In this document: in pieces, positions 63,061-64,000 of the stretch
Position numbering within the stretch: position 1 is the stretch's first letter
How the letters are laid out: each line of letters opens with the position of its first letter
Assembly (NCBI GenBank): GCA_013397075.1
Contig: VWZS01008197.1
Span: forward strand, 1,055,452 to 1,119,451
Direction: 5' to 3'
DNA from: Rhabdornis inornatus
Taxonomy: Eukaryota > Chordata > Aves > Passeriformes > Rhabdornithidae
Length of the DNA: 64,000 nucleotides
Notes under the pieces: generated by a model
What the model saw: the letters and a program-made list of their open reading frames with translations, nothing else
What the model was told of the DNA's origin: nothing
Databases searched by the model: none
Translations under genes and position numbers: made by a program

Positions 63061-63137
63061 GGAGCAAATGAGCAAAGAATAAACAACAAAAATGCCCAGT
63101 ATAGGGGAGCAAATAAGCAAAGAATAAACAACAAAAA
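63048..63137. repeat. 45-bp tandem duplication across the CR1 5' junction
   Basis: Two units of 45 bp (63049-63093 and 63094-63137) begin GCCCAGTA(C/T)AGGGGAGCAAAT and end in AACAACAAAAA. Each unit contains the last bases of the truncated CR1 plus about 30 bp of flanking DNA, with two substitutions (C/T, G/A). The duplication therefore formed after, or during, the CR1 insertion. Confidence 0.9.
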
Positions 63138-64000
63138 GGGAGGCTTAAACACCTCTGAATACTCCAGACATTAAAAAATCCCAAACAACGAAACACAACA
63201 AGTCCTCCTAGAAATACATAAGCTACCACAGTAAAAGATGGTTTCTAAGCTTGATACTTTATTGCAGAGAGAGCATGGGAGGATATCCATCCTAGTAAGT
63301 AGTTACCTAATTTTTATGTTTTCTTGCTGTTCATTCTAATGCATTTACAGCAATTCACTTAAACTACATTCACTCTGGAAAATTAAGCCCTGGTACTGCA
63401 TTTCAATCTTAAGAATTTATTTTGTTGCCAGATGTTAGAAGGACACAAGGACTCAGGAAATAAACACTTGAAAGTAGACAGAAGATGTTTGTGCCTGGCT
63501 TGCTTTACACCTCTAAGATTTTCTTTTTGCACATACCATAAACCTGCAAATCCCATATTCCAAGATTACTAGAAATAGTTTCCAAGTACCTGAGTATTTT
63601 TGTAAGATTCTGGTTACTTCTATGTAGCTGGAAGCTCTGGTTTGCTGCATTTAAGAAATAAACAAAACAGTTTTAAACAACATCATTTTAAAGACAAATC
63701 ACCTTTCTGAATCTCCAAAGAAGCAATCTCACTCAGACACAGGAAGATCTATTGTCCTCTCATCCCTAGGCACAACTTCCATTAAAGTAGATCAAGGAGG
63801 GAATACATTTTCTCGTATTTGGATTTTTAAAACTGTCTCAAGACCCATGAAGAATATTAAAGCTGTTCTAATGGACAAGCCATTAAAAGAGAGAGCAAAG
63901 CACATACATTAAATTGAGCAGGAACAGCAACATGTGACACACGGGTTGCTAGGCTAACACAACCCCATTTCACTGGCTTCAGCATATCACCCTTGGCCAA
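63138..64000. other. Unique AT-rich noncoding DNA to the window end
   Basis: No gene, exon or recognised repeat is visible. The sequence continues without a boundary at the window edge. Confidence 0.65.

Overview
The window looks like vertebrate nuclear DNA, most likely from a passerine bird. This rests on recognised repeats, not on genes. Several copies of the CR1 retrotransposon 3' end are present, with the avian terminal motif related to ATTCTATG. There is also a solo LTR of a type I remember from songbird endogenous retroviruses, and an older LTR of an avian retroviral type. The sequence is AT-rich, with dispersed microsatellites and three single N bases (30268, 43447, 48090), as expected of a draft eukaryotic assembly. 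I see no operons, ribosome binding sites, CRISPR arrays, rRNA or tRNA. Family names come from memory; no database was searched.

No protein-coding gene can be supported anywhere in the 64 kb. Open frames are short, lack recognisable domains, and the longest are explained by repeats. The window is either intergenic or lies inside a very long intron. No CpG-island-like promoter is evident. Two short segments have exon-like splice signals (28704-28810 and 59877-59971, + strand), and both are weak candidates.

Layout: a (GGGAA)n array at the left edge (1-44); unique DNA to 2316; a retroviral LTR cluster at about 2317-3759, with an old LTR and then a solo LTR carrying an exact 5-bp target-site duplication; a degenerate hexamer repeat near 3860-3925; a (GGAT)n array at 6049; long unique AT-rich DNA to 24 kb with two notable hairpins (6785-6836, 21013-21081); CR1 at 24288; an A/C-rich tract at 26017; exon-like and possibly conserved DNA at 28.7-30.2 kb; a TA/TG composite repeat at 30.2-30.4 kb; a 193-nt pure purine tract at 33113; mostly unique DNA to 43.3 kb; paired microsatellites at 43340-43489; more unique DNA; and CR1 fragments at 49746, 54220 (tentative), 57767 and 62550.

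The most unusual observation is a 141/142-bp segment present twice in the same orientation (48091-48231 and 58063-58204). The copies differ by one T and are about 10 kb apart. The first copy begins immediately after a single N, so it may be either a recent duplication or an assembly artefact. I did not find a novel multi-gene system.
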